A stretch of 64,000 nt of DNA from Jatrophihabitans sp. GAS493 (lineage in GTDB: Bacteria; Actinomycetota; Actinomycetes; Mycobacteriales; Jatrophihabitantaceae). The stretch is taken from NCBI RefSeq assembly GCF_900230215.1, contig NZ_LT907982.1, forward strand, positions 2,480,001-2,544,000. Direction: 5' to 3'. Made by a program: the position numbers and the translations under genes. The notes beneath the pieces are model-generated. The model was not told the DNA's origin, did no database searches, and worked only from the letters and a program-made list of their open reading frames with translations. The stretch's first letter is position 1. Every line of letters starts with the position of its first letter. Positions 1 to 7,831 of the stretch are shown one piece after another.

Positions 1-603
1 GGGAATCTCGATGACGTCGACATCCATCACCACCCGCAACGCATGCTTCACCGACGAGTGCGTCTCTGCGGTGACGCAGACGGCCCACCGCTCGGGGCGG
101 ACTCCGCTGCGCCGGCTCAAGGCCCATTCCCGGGCCGCCACCAGTGCGGAGAGGTTTCCCACCGTGCCCCCCTGCACGAAGACGCCGCCCGCCTCCTCCG
201 GGAGGCCGACGAGGTCGGCGATCCAGCGCAGCGCCTGATTCTCGGCATAGACCGCGCCGGAGCTCTCCAGCCAGGAGCCGCCGTAGATGCTGGACGCGCC
301 CAGCAGCATGTCGAAGGAGACCGCCGCCTTCGTGGGGGCACTCGGGATGAAGGAGAGGAAGCGCGGGTGATCCACCGAGATGCAGGCCGGCCCGAGCACG
401 TCCGCCCAGAGTCGTAACGCCTCGGCGCTGCCGAGTCCCTCCGCGGTGACCGTCGCCCCGGCGGCGGCGGCCAGTTCGGCCGGCGAGGCGGGGCGATCCA
501 GCGGGGCGTCCATCGCCAATCGATCCAGGCAGTAGTCGCTGAGCGCCTGCGCGGTGGCCTCGCTGTCGGGGGTGGACATGTGCATCGCTTCATAACCGGA
601 CAT
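1..603 (-). CDS. Pyridoxal-phosphate-dependent decarboxylase, N-terminal part (runs off the window)
   Basis: The 201 visible codons match the N-terminal third of the group II PLP decarboxylase family (aromatic amino acid/glutamate decarboxylase type). Conserved stretches include PRFLSFIPSAPT, SWLESSGAVYAENQALRW and VQGGTVGNLSALVAAREWA. These form the substrate loop and the start of the PLP-binding domain. The PLP lysine lies outside the window, so the substrate cannot be predicted. The ATG at 603 is chosen because a TAGGCT -10 box sits exactly 6 nt upstream, which implies a leaderless mRNA. In-frame ATGs at 585 and 579 are alternatives. The gene is divergent from sigE across a 247-nt gap. Confidence 0.8.
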   Translation of the reverse strand, partial: MSGYEAMHMSTPDSEATAQALSDYCLDRLAMDAPLDRPASPAELAAAAGATVTAEGLGSAEALRLWADVLGPACISVDHPRFLSFIPSAPTKAAVSFDMLLGASSIYGGSWLESSGAVYAENQALRWIADLVGLPEEAGGVFVQGGTVGNLSALVAAREWALSRRSGVRPERWAVCVTAETHSSVKHALRVVMDVDVIEIP

Positions 604-609
604 GAAGAC

Positions 610-615
610 AGCCTA
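610..615 (-). promoter_or_regulatory. -10 box (TAGGCT) of the PLP decarboxylase gene
   Basis: TAGGCT on the minus strand lies 6 nt from the ATG at 603, so transcription would begin at or next to the start codon. The same geometry recurs at tatB, manB, fbiC and others in this window, which strengthens the call. Confidence 0.5.
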
Positions 616-736
616 GGTTCGGCGGCTCTCACACGCAGTGCACAGGAACGTCTCATCGTTGTGTCAGGACCGCCGCGGGAAGATATGTGCAGACAGATGC
701 AGGCCCCCAGGCCCCGGCCGGTCCAGAAGCGGGATT

Positions 737-762
737 GGAACTCGGAGCAGGAATGGGACGTT
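737..762 (+). promoter_or_regulatory. ECF-type promoter of sigE (GGAAC-N17-CGTT)
   Basis: GGAAC at 737-741 and CGTT at 759-762 are separated by 17 nt. This is the classic -35/-10 pattern read by SigE-type ECF sigma factors, and it suggests autoregulation. The -10 half lies inside a 12-bp palindrome, GGACG-TT-CGTCC (756-767), which could bind a second regulator. The sigE start codon is about 85 nt downstream. Confidence 0.6.
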
Positions 763-770
763 CGTCCTGT

Positions 771-808
771 TAGTTGAACTCGTAGATGAACGTCGTAGTT
801 GAAGTTCG
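771..808 (+). repeat. Three imperfect 12-13 bp direct repeats in the sigE leader
   Basis: TAGTTGAACTCG (771-782), TAGATGAACGTCG (783-795) and TAGTTGAAGTTCG (796-808) lie head to tail between the ECF promoter and the sigE start. They could be regulator half-sites or slippage products; the sequence does not decide. Confidence 0.65.
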
Positions 809-850
809 CAGAGCAGCCGCGGTTTCGTGGCTGCGAGAAGGGAACATCGC

Positions 851-1540
851 GTGAACGACCGAGCTGTGGATCTGACGGCCGACCCAGCCGCCGAGACGCT
901 GGCCGACCCGGGCGTGCCCAACAACTGGACGCCGCCCAGCTGGGATGAGGTCGTGCGTGAGCATGCCGATCGGGTCTACCGATTGGCCTACCGGCTCTCG
1001 GGCAACCGGGCCGATGCCGAAGACCTGACGCAGGAGACATTCGTCCGGGTGTTCCGGTCGCTGGCCCAGTACTCACCCGGCACCTTCGAGGGTTGGCTGC
1101 ACCGCATCACCACCAACCTCTTCCTGGACATGGTGCGTCGCCGGCAACGGATCCGCTTCGACGCGCTCCCCGAGGATGCCGGTGAACGGCTGGCCTCCAA
1201 CTCGGCCGGCCCCGAGCAGGCCTACGCCGAACTCCACCTCGACCCGGAGATCGAGCGGGCCCTGGACGCGCTCCCGGCCGACTTCCGCGCGGCCGTGGTG
1301 CTCTGCGACCTGGAGGAGCTCTCCTACGAGGAGATCGCCGCCACCCTCGGAATCAAGGTCGGAACTGTTCGCTCGCGTATTCACCGGGGCAGGGTTCTGC
1401 TGCGTGAGGCGCTGGCCCATCGCGCCCCGGGCCTGCGCCCGGCCGAGCCGGGCGTGACAGAGTTTGCCGGCGAGCTCGAGTCCGAACCCGCCGCACCGGC
1501 ACCGGCCCGCGCAGAAGGGCTTCAGGGTGCACTTCGATGA
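851..1540 (+). CDS. sigE: ECF RNA polymerase sigma factor, SigE type
   Basis: A 229-aa ECF sigma factor. The sigma2 region spans about residues 30-105 ([21 protein letters not shown], then the -10-binding [11 protein letters not shown]). The sigma4 helix-turn-helix is at about 145-195 ([25 protein letters not shown]). It directs RNA polymerase to cell-envelope stress genes. GTG at 851 is preferred because AGAAGGGA lies 7-8 nt upstream. The TGA overlaps the ATG of the anti-sigma gene (ATGA), so the two are translationally coupled. Order and sequence match sigE-rseA-htrA-tatB of mycobacteria. An ECF promoter upstream points to autoregulation. Confidence 0.9.
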   Translation: MNDRAVDLTADPAAETLADPGVPNNWTPPSWDEVVREHADRVYRLAYRLSGNRADAEDLTQETFVRVFRSLAQYSPGTFEGWLHRITTNLFLDMVRRRQRIRFDALPEDAGERLASNSAGPEQAYAELHLDPEIERALDALPADFRAAVVLCDLEELSYEEIAATLGIKVGTVRSRIHRGRVLLREALAHRAPGLRPAEPGVTEFAGELESEPAAPAPARAEGLQGALR

Positions 1541-2121
1541 ACTTCGCTCCCCAACATCTCTCCGACGAAGCGGTGGCCGCCTGCGCTGACTCCGCTTTGA
1601 ACGCGCCGGCGCGCCTGCGGGCTGAGCGGCATCTGGCCGGTTGTGCCGAATGCCGCCGGGCCGTGCAGGAGCAGCAGGAGGCGGCCCGGGTGCTGCGCCG
1701 GGCGGTCGCGCCGGCGCTGCCGTCGGGCCTGATGCAGCGGCTGCGGGACGTGCCGCAGACGACCGAGCTGCCGCCGAACGACTTCACCCTCTCGCCGGAG
1801 GGGAATGCAGTCTTTCCGACCTTCAAGCCGTCCGGCTCCGGGTCCCGGGCGTCGGCACCGCCGCCACCGCCGCACCACTCCGTCCGCCGCCACTCCCGAG
1901 CGCTGCTGTTCACCGCGGCCGCCTTCGTCTCGGTGAGCGCCGCCAGCGTTGCCGTTGCCGCGGTGCCCTCGCAGGTTGCCCAGGACGCGCCGGCGCCGTC
2001 AGCTCCGGCGCGCTACCTTCCGGCCGGCTACTCGAATGTGTCCTACGCCGACCCGTCGTCTGGCGATGCCGGCACTCCGTCGCTGCCCAGCCTGGTCGGT
2101 GGCGGCGTTAGACACGCCTGA
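1537..2121 (+). CDS. rseA: Zinc-type anti-sigma factor, RseA-like
   Basis: A 194-aa protein starting on the ATGA overlap with sigE. The N-terminal 45 residues carry the ZAS signature, H-x3-C-x2-C ([12 protein letters not shown], about residues 31-42), which clamps the cognate sigma factor. A Pro/Ser-rich linker follows. A hydrophobic segment at about 122-145 ([21 protein letters not shown]) could be one membrane helix; mycobacterial RseA is shorter and soluble, so this version may be membrane-anchored. The likely function is to hold SigE inactive until stress. The C-terminal tail has no recognised domain. Confidence 0.82.
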   Translation: MNFAPQHLSDEAVAACADSALNAPARLRAERHLAGCAECRRAVQEQQEAARVLRRAVAPALPSGLMQRLRDVPQTTELPPNDFTLSPEGNAVFPTFKPSGSGSRASAPPPPPHHSVRRHSRALLFTAAAFVSVSAASVAVAAVPSQVAQDAPAPSAPARYLPAGYSNVSYADPSSGDAGTPSLPSLVGGGVRHA

Positions 2122-2317
2122 GCGTCACCCGGCCGACGTGTTGAGAGTCCGGCCCGGGCATTCAGCCACTGCATAGGTGGCGCCGCTACCGTCAGATCGA
2201 GTGCCTGTTCCGTCGTCTGCACCTGACTTCGCTGTGCCTGTTGCGGCCCGTAGGGCGTAGTAGGGCTCGCGCTGGCAGAATCGGTGCGGACCGCGGCGAA
2301 CCGCAATGAGGAGATCG

Positions 2318-4045
2318 ATGACCGACAACGACGACGCCGTGCAGGCCGATTCGGCTGGCAAGCACGCGAGCGCCGATGAGGTGCACCCGGATCGGCCTCG
2401 ACCCACCCTTGAGAAGAACCCCGGTGCGGCGCCGAACTCGGCGCCGGTTGCGGACGCACAGGCCAACGCCGCTTTCGCCCGCCCGGCGGGCGTGCTGACG
2501 TCTTTCGATACCGCTTCGTCTGCCCCGCCGCCGGTGGCCGCCCCGGCCGTCGTGTCGCCGCCCTCCCCGGCCGAGCGAGCCGCCTTCGGCCCCCCGCCCG
2601 GAGCCATCCGCGAGTTCGACGCGCCGCTCGGAGCGCGCCTGGATCCGCGGCACGCACCGATCTCGCCTCCCGTTCACCCCGCGTTGAGTTCAGCCTTCGG
2701 CCGCTCGGTCGACGCCGACGAGCGGGGCTTCGCCGCCCCCTCCGGGTCTCGGCTGGTGGCCGGGAACGAGCCCGGATCACCTTGGTGGAAGGCGAACGCG
2801 GCCTCCGACCCGTGGCGCGACCCGAACTCGGTGGCCTGGCTCGGACGGCCAGCCGTATTTACGGCAGGAACACTGACTCAGGTTGAACCTGAAGAGGACG
2901 TCGAGACAGATCCGGATGCGGCTGTCGAATCGACCGCGGATGCCGAGCCGCCGGCCCCGACCGGCCGGTACGCCCGCTTCGGATTCCGAGCCCTCACCCT
3001 CTCGATCGTCGTGGCCCTGCTGGCCGGTGTGCTCGGTGGCGGAGTCGGCTTCTGGCTGGCCCACCGGGCGGCCGACGCGGTGCATGACAGCCACGTCAAG
3101 CTCGCCGAGGGATCCAATGCGATCGTGCGAGCACCGGGTTCGGTGGCCGACATCGCCAAGCGCGTCTCGCCGGCCGTCGTCTCGATCGACATCCGCACCT
3201 CGACCGAGGCCGGCACCGGATCGGGCGTCATCATCGACAAGAACGGCTACATCCTCACCAACAACCACGTCGTCTCGGCCGCGGCCAACGACGGCACCAT
3301 CAAGGTCACCTTCAGCGACAACACGACCGAGGCGGCGAAGATCGTCGGACGTGACCCGATGACCGATCTGGCCGTCCTGAAGGTCACCAACAGCCACATC
3401 ACCGTCGCCACGCTGGGGGACTCGTCGAAGATCGCCGTGGGCGACCCGGTGGTGGCGATCGGCTCCCCGCTCGGATTGACCGGCACCGTGACGACCGGAA
3501 TCGTCTCGGCGCTGGACCGCCCGGTGCATCTGTCCGGGGAGGGCAGCGACACCGACGCCGTGGTGAGCGCCATTCAGACCGACGCCGCGATCAACCCGGG
3601 TAACTCCGGTGGCGCGCTGGTCGACGCGACCGGCGCGATCATCGGCATCAACTCGGCGATCGCTTCGCTGGGAACGCAGTCCGGCAGCTCTGGGGGCAGC
3701 ATCGGTCTCGGCTTCGCGATTCCGATCAACTTCGCTCGCTCGATCGCCACCCAGCTGATCCAGACCGGTAAGGTCGTGCACACCTCGATCGGCCTCTCGG
3801 CCCGCAGCGTCACCGACGGTTCCCGTGACGGCGCCTACGTGGTCCAGGTCAGCCCCGGCGGCCCCTCGGAGAAGGCCGGCGTGAAGACGGCCGATGTGAT
3901 CACCGCGGTCGACGGCAACGCGATTCTCTCCGCCGACATGCTCAGCGTCGAGGTGCAGAATCACAAGCCGGGCGACGTGGTGAAGCTGCACATCTTCCGC
4001 GGCGCCAAGGAACTCGACATCCCGGTGACGCTCGGCTCCGCCTGA
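2318..4045 (+). CDS. htrA: HtrA/DegP-type membrane-anchored serine protease with PDZ domain
   Basis: A 575-aa S1C protease. A long Pro/Ala-rich cytoplasmic N-terminus (about 225 aa) is followed by one membrane helix at about 227-250. The trypsin-like domain has the full triad: His in TNNHVV (about 317), Asp in TDLAVL (about 350) and Ser in GNSGGAL (about 430). A C-terminal PDZ domain (about 480-570) follows. It would degrade or refold damaged envelope proteins outside the membrane. ATG 2318 is preferred over ATG 2306 because GAGGAG lies just before it. It follows sigE-rseA and is probably a SigE target, though no clear ECF promoter was seen in the 196-nt gap. Confidence 0.9.
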   Translation: MTDNDDAVQADSAGKHASADEVHPDRPRPTLEKNPGAAPNSAPVADAQANAAFARPAGVLTSFDTASSAPPPVAAPAVVSPPSPAERAAFGPPPGAIREFDAPLGARLDPRHAPISPPVHPALSSAFGRSVDADERGFAAPSGSRLVAGNEPGSPWWKANAASDPWRDPNSVAWLGRPAVFTAGTLTQVEPEEDVETDPDAAVESTADAEPPAPTGRYARFGFRALTLSIVVALLAGVLGGGVGFWLAHRAADAVHDSHVKLAEGSNAIVRAPGSVADIAKRVSPAVVSIDIRTSTEAGTGSGVIIDKNGYILTNNHVVSAAANDGTIKVTFSDNTTEAAKIVGRDPMTDLAVLKVTNSHITVATLGDSSKIAVGDPVVAIGSPLGLTGTVTTGIVSALDRPVHLSGEGSDTDAVVSAIQTDAAINPGNSGGALVDATGAIIGINSAIASLGTQSGSSGGSIGLGFAIPINFARSIATQLIQTGKVVHTSIGLSARSVTDGSRDGAYVVQVSPGGPSEKAGVKTADVITAVDGNAILSADMLSVEVQNHKPGDVVKLHIFRGAKELDIPVTLGSA

Positions 4046-4071
4046 GCCGTCCGCCGCGCCGTGGCGTCGCC

Positions 4072-4077
4072 TAGACT
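4072..4077 (+). promoter_or_regulatory. -10 box (TAGACT) of tatB
   Basis: TAGACT is followed by exactly 6 nt and then the tatB ATG at 4084. The tatB message is therefore predicted to be leaderless, with its own promoter in the htrA-tatB gap. Confidence 0.5.
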
Positions 4078-4083
4078 TCGAGC

Positions 4084-4476
4084 ATGTTCAACATCGGGCC
4101 GCTGGAACTGGTGGTGCTGGGGTTCGTCGCGCTGATCGTGATCGGCCCGGAGAAGCTGCCCCAGCATGCTCGTGACGCGGCCCGCATGATTCGTTCATTG
4201 CGGGAGATGGCCAACGGCGCCCGCGGCCAGTTCCGCGACGAGCTCGGGCCCGATCTGGCCGACCTCAACCTCGACGCGCTACGTGAACTGCGCTCGTTGA
4301 ACCCGCGCAGCGCCCTGATGAAGGCGCTCTTCGACGAGACCGACTCGACGGCCGGCGAGGTGGTGGCCGAGAAACCGCAGACGGCGCCGACATCCTCAGC
4401 GCCGCTCTCCTCGCCCCCGTTGCCGCCGTCGCTGGAGAAGGGCGAGATCGCGCCGTTCGACGACGACGCGACCTGA
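4084..4476 (+). CDS. tatB: Sec-independent translocase subunit TatB
   Basis: A 130-aa protein with the TatA/B layout. A short N-terminal membrane helix (residues 4-21, IGPLELVVLGFVALIVIGP) is followed by the glycine/proline hinge GPEKLP, an amphipathic helix (about 28-75) and a polar, Ser/Pro-rich tail. TatB acts with TatC to receive folded twin-arginine substrates. The position after sigE-rseA-htrA and before mrp is the mycobacterial arrangement and favours TatB over TatA. No SD is present; a -10 box 6 nt upstream suggests leaderless translation. It converges on mrp with a 15-nt gap. Confidence 0.92.
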   Translation: MFNIGPLELVVLGFVALIVIGPEKLPQHARDAARMIRSLREMANGARGQFRDELGPDLADLNLDALRELRSLNPRSALMKALFDETDSTAGEVVAEKPQTAPTSSAPLSSPPLPPSLEKGEIAPFDDDAT

Positions 4477-4491
4477 GCCGAACGGGCTGAG

Positions 4492-5625
4492 CTAGCTGCG
4501 GGCCGGGCTGAGGCCCAGCGAGCGGCCGACCAGGCTGTGCTGGCGACCGGCGAGCTTCTTAGCCACTTCGCGCATCGCCTGCGCGGCGGCCGACTCGGGG
4601 TGAGTGAGTACAACGGGGGTTCCGTCGTCGCCGCCTTCGCGGACGGCCTGGTCGATCGGGATCTGCCCGAGCAGCGGAACCCGCGTTCCGGTGGAGGCGG
4701 CCAGCGAGTCGGCCACGGCCTGCCCGCCACCGCTGCCGAAGAGCTCCATCCGTGAGCCGTCCGGCATCTGAAGCCAGCTCATGTTCTCCACGACGCCGAC
4801 GATCTGCTGGTGCGTCTGCAGGGCGATCGAGCCGGCGCGCTCCGCCACTTCGCGGGCCGCGAGCTGCGGAGTGGTGACCACCAGCAACTCGGCCGAGGGC
4901 ACCAGTTGTGCGACCGAGATGGCGATGTCTCCGGTGCCCGGGGGCAGGTCCATCAGCAGCACGTCCAGATCGCCCCAGAAGACGTCGGCCAGGAACTGCT
5001 GGAGCGCCCGGTGCAGCATCGGCCCGCGCCACACGACCGCGGTGTTGCCCGGGGTGAACATGCCAATTGAGATGACCTTCACGTTGTGCGAGATCGGCGG
5101 CATGATCATCTTCTCGACCTGCGTCGGCTTGTGCTGCACGCCGAGCATGCGCGGCACCGAGAAGCCGTAGATGTCAGCGTCGAGGACGCCGACCGAGAGC
5201 CCCTGCTCGGCCAGCGCGACCGCGAGGTTCACCGTCACCGATGACTTCCCCACGCCGCCCTTCCCCGACGCGACCGCGTAGACCCGGGTGCGGGATCCAG
5301 GCTGTGCGAACGGGATCTCATTGGCCGGCGCATCACCCTTGAGCGACTGTCGCAGCTCGGTGCGCTGGGCGTCGGTCATCACGCCGAGGTTGACCTGAAC
5401 CTGGGTGACCCCCTCGACGCGGCGTACGGCGTCGGTGACGTCCTTGGTGAGCTGCTCCTTCATCGGGCAGCCGGCGACGGTCAGCAGCACGTAGACGGCC
5501 ACGAAGCCGTCGGCACTCGTCTCGACGCGTTCGACCATGCCGAGTTCAGTGATCGGCTTACGAATTTCGGGGTCCTGCACCGTGGCTAGGGCAGCACGGA
5601 CCGACGACTCTTCAGGTTGAGGCAC
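4492..5625 (-). CDS. mrp: Mrp/ApbC family iron-sulfur cluster carrier ATPase
   Basis: A 377-aa P-loop protein. The N-terminal MIP18/DUF59 domain (about 1-95) is followed by the ParA/Mrp NTPase with deviant Walker A GKGGVGKSS (about 120-128) and the DxDIYGFSVPRMLG switch. DLPPGTGD is the Walker B region. Members bind and transfer Fe-S clusters to apo-proteins. The CxxC found in many Mrp proteins is not obvious here. The GTG start at 5625 has a TAGGAT box 7 nt upstream, again leaderless-like. The tatB-mrp convergence is conserved in actinobacteria. Confidence 0.9.
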   Translation of the reverse strand: MPQPEESSVRAALATVQDPEIRKPITELGMVERVETSADGFVAVYVLLTVAGCPMKEQLTKDVTDAVRRVEGVTQVQVNLGVMTDAQRTELRQSLKGDAPANEIPFAQPGSRTRVYAVASGKGGVGKSSVTVNLAVALAEQGLSVGVLDADIYGFSVPRMLGVQHKPTQVEKMIMPPISHNVKVISIGMFTPGNTAVVWRGPMLHRALQQFLADVFWGDLDVLLMDLPPGTGDIAISVAQLVPSAELLVVTTPQLAAREVAERAGSIALQTHQQIVGVVENMSWLQMPDGSRMELFGSGGGQAVADSLAASTGTRVPLLGQIPIDQAVREGGDDGTPVVLTHPESAAAQAMREVAKKLAGRQHSLVGRSLGLSPARS

Positions 5626-5717
5626 GCCGATGATCCTACGTCGCCGGGCCGGATAGGCGGCATTCGTGAGGGCGACTGTGATCTTGCATATGACGCTCAG
5701 TGTGCGGTTTTGATTAC

Positions 5718-5731
5718 AGACTGTCTAGAAT
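5718..5731 (+). promoter_or_regulatory. Putative MarR operator overlapping its -10 box
   Basis: AGACTGTCT (5718-5726) is a perfect 4-bp inverted repeat around one base. It abuts TAGAAT (5726-5731), a -10 box 8 nt before the MarR ATG. An operator overlapping the core promoter would fit autorepression by the MarR protein. Confidence 0.35.
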
Positions 5732-5739
5732 TCGCAGCC

Positions 5740-6300
5740 ATGACCTCCGAGGGACAATCCATCAGCCCTAATGACTGGCGTCTGGGCGTATGGCGCTCCT
5801 TCCTGACCGCCCATGCTCGGATCAACGACGTGCTGGCCAACGACCTGGCGACGAAGGTGCAGATGCCGCTGCCCTGGTACGACGTGCTGGTGCAACTCAC
5901 CGAGGCGCCGGAGCGTCGTCTGCGGATGGCCCAGTTGGCCGAGAACGTCCTTCTCTCCCGGTCGGGTCTGAGCCGCCTCGTGGATCGGCTGGAGCGGGAG
6001 GGGCTGGTCAGCCGCGAGCCCTATCCGGGCGACGCGCGCGGCACGTACACGGTGCTGACCCGCGAGGGACTGGCCCGGCTGCGGGAGGCGACGCCGGTAC
6101 ATCTCTCCGGGGTGAACGAGCTCTGGCTGAGCCGCTTCAACGACGACGAGCTGCGATCGCTGGGCGAGATGCTCGACCGTGTCGTCGAAGCCGCCTCAGC
6201 CGACCGAACTTCAGTTGGCCGAACTTCAGTTGGCCGAGAACCGGCCGGCGAACCGGCCGGCCAAGTCCTACCCGGCCGCACCACCCCGCCGAAGGGCTGA
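5740..6300 (+). CDS. MarR family transcriptional regulator
   Basis: A 186-aa winged-helix regulator. Helices around 60-100 include LRMAQLAENVLLSRSGLSRLVDRLEREGLV, the DNA-recognition helix of MarR proteins, followed by the wing REPYPGDARGTYTVLT. The C-terminus holds two fresh tandem duplications (15 bp x2 at 6204-6233 and 12 bp x2 at 6238-6261) that encode RTSVGRTSVG and EPAGEPAG, so the tail is probably unstructured. The gene lies 14 nt upstream of azlCD and may control that amino-acid exporter. The ligand is unknown. Confidence 0.85.
   Translation: MTSEGQSISPNDWRLGVWRSFLTAHARINDVLANDLATKVQMPLPWYDVLVQLTEAPERRLRMAQLAENVLLSRSGLSRLVDRLEREGLVSREPYPGDARGTYTVLTREGLARLREATPVHLSGVNELWLSRFNDDELRSLGEMLDRVVEAASADRTSVGRTSVGREPAGEPAGQVLPGRTTPPKG
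6204..6261 (+). repeat. Two adjacent tandem duplications in the 3' end of the MarR gene
   Basis: CCGAACTTCAGTTGG occurs twice (6204-6218, 6219-6233). GAACCGGCCGGC occurs twice (6238-6249, 6250-6261). Both units are multiples of three and keep the reading frame. Confidence 0.85.
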
Positions 6301-6314
6301 TCGACCGGGCTAGC

Positions 6315-7040
6315 GTGAGCGCGGTGGAGGAGGAGAAGACGCACCGGTCGGTGATCGGTGACTCCCTCGGCGTCGGTGTCGCGGTGGGCGCCTACGGGGT
6401 GGCCTTCGGGGCCTCCTCGGTCTCGGCCGGACTGAGCGTTCTGCAGACCTGTCTGCTCTCGCTGCTCGCCTTCACCGGTGGCACCCAGATCGCGGTGGTC
6501 GGGGTCGTCTTCGGCGGCGGCACGCTGGGCACCGCGCTCGGCTCCGGGCTGCTGCTCGGTTCCCGCAACACGCTCTACGGCATGCGAATGGCGCCGTTGT
6601 TGAAGGTGCGCGGGGCGCGGCGACTGCTGGCCGCATTAGGCACCATCGACGAGTCGACGGCGATGGCGATCGCGCAGCCAACCCCGAAGCTTGGACGGTT
6701 AGCTTTCTGGTGGACCTTCGCCGGTGTCTACTTCTTCTGGAATCTGGCCACCCTGCTCGGGGCGGTCGGCGCGCAGGCGCTCGGAGACCCGACGAAGTTC
6801 GGATTGGACGCGGTGGTGCCGGCGGCCTTCCTCGCCCTGCTGGCCCCACGGCTACGCAACGGGGCGCTGGAGCGTCGAGTCGCGCTGGCCGCCGCTGCGA
6901 TCGCCCTGGTCCTCATCCCTTTCACGCCGCCGGGCGTACCGGTGCTGGCCTCCTGTGCGGCGGTACTGCTGGCGGTGCTGCCGCGTCCGGGCGCTCCAGT
7001 CCGCTCGGACGAGTCAGCCGAGAGCCCCGATCATCCATGA
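6315..7040 (+). CDS. azlC: AzlC family branched-chain amino acid exporter, large subunit
   Basis: A 241-aa protein with five to six membrane helices. It has the AzlC family stretch GVAVGAYGVAFGASSVSAGLSV followed by SLLAFTGGTQIAVV and a SRNTLYGMRMAP loop. With AzlD it exports branched-chain or related amino acids and analogues. GTG at 6315 is the likely start; a further in-frame GTG lies at 6324 and no strong SD is seen, so coupling to the MarR gene is plausible. The stop overlaps the azlD start as ATGA. Confidence 0.86.
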   Translation: MSAVEEEKTHRSVIGDSLGVGVAVGAYGVAFGASSVSAGLSVLQTCLLSLLAFTGGTQIAVVGVVFGGGTLGTALGSGLLLGSRNTLYGMRMAPLLKVRGARRLLAALGTIDESTAMAIAQPTPKLGRLAFWWTFAGVYFFWNLATLLGAVGAQALGDPTKFGLDAVVPAAFLALLAPRLRNGALERRVALAAAAIALVLIPFTPPGVPVLASCAAVLLAVLPRPGAPVRSDESAESPDHP

Positions 7041-7342
7041 ATCTATGGCTGTTGGTGATTGCGACCTCTGTCGGCTGCTACCTGCTGAAGCTCGCCGGGT
7101 ACCTCGTCCCGGCGCGCTACCTGCAGGCACCTCGGATCCGCCAGATCGTCGAGGTGCTGCCGGTGGCCCTGCTCAGCGCTCTCGTCGTGGTGGAGCTGCT
7201 CGCTCATGGTCGGCACATCGACCTCGACGGGGCCCGGTTGGCCGGCTTCGGCGCCGGTGCGATTGCGGTCTGGCGACGAGCGCCGTTCCTGGTTGTGGTG
7301 TTAGTCGCGGGCGCGACCGCGGCGCTGATCCGGCTGGTCTAG
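7037..7342 (+). CDS. azlD: AzlD family branched-chain amino acid exporter, small subunit
   Basis: A 101-aa protein with three to four membrane segments (MNLWLLVIATSVGCYLLKLAGYL, VLPVALLSALVVVELLA, FLVVVLVAGATAAL). Size and position directly after azlC, with an ATGA overlap, identify it as the small partner subunit. Its last 42 nt overlap the 3' end of the convergent DUF1003 gene (7301-7342), which leaves no room for a terminator between them. Confidence 0.85.
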   Translation: MNLWLLVIATSVGCYLLKLAGYLVPARYLQAPRIRQIVEVLPVALLSALVVVELLAHGRHIDLDGARLAGFGAGAIAVWRRAPFLVVVLVAGATAALIRLV

Positions 7343-7831
7343 CTCCTCCTCGCGGGCCTCGGCCAGATCCTCGGTGAGGTCCTCGACGGCGCGGGCGAGT
7401 TCGGAGCGGAGGAAGTCACGGGTGACGACCTCGCCGAGTGAGATACGGACCGCCGCCAGTTCGCGGGCCAGGTAATCGACGTCGGCCATCGACTGGCGCG
7501 TCTCACTGCGGTCGGCCTCCAGATTGACCCGGTCCCGGTCGTCCTGGCGGTTCTGGGCCAGCAGGATCAGCGGTGCGGCGTAAGCCGCCTGCAGCGACAG
7601 GATGAGCGTCAGGAACTGGTACGGGTACCCGTCGAAATGTGGGAACTCGGGGATGGCGTTGTACACCATCCAGACGACGATGACGATCGATTGCAGCACC
7701 AGGTAACGCCCGGTGCCCAGGAAGCGGGCGATGCGCTCGGTGGAGCGGCCGAAGGCCTCCGGGTCGTAGTTCACCCGCAGGCCACGTCGCGGCAGGTTCG
7801 GCTGGTCGAGCCGTTCGCGTCGCTCAGCCAT
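7301..7831 (-). CDS. DUF1003 membrane protein
   Basis: A 176-aa protein with two membrane helices (about 43-60 VLQSIVIVVWMVYNAI and 72-92 FLTLILSLQAAYAAPLILLA) in the DUF1003 family context. The signature AQNRQDDRDRVNLEADRS follows, then a charged, coiled-coil-like C-terminus. Function is unknown. It starts within the end of the upstream MgtE-N/CBS gene (8-nt overlap), so the two are co-translated. The same pair is found in mycobacteria near mrp. The 3' end overlaps azlD on the other strand. Confidence 0.83.
   Translation of the reverse strand: MAERRERLDQPNLPRRGLRVNYDPEAFGRSTERIARFLGTGRYLVLQSIVIVVWMVYNAIPEFPHFDGYPYQFLTLILSLQAAYAAPLILLAQNRQDDRDRVNLEADRSETRQSMADVDYLARELAAVRISLGEVVTRDFLRSELARAVEDLTEDLAEAREEELDQPDQRRGRARD

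Noticed and set aside
5790-6314. Extension of the azlC frame upstream through the MarR gene
   Set aside because: The extended sequence is Arg/Ala/Gly-rich and out of frame with the clear MarR domain; AzlC family sequence begins only after 6315.
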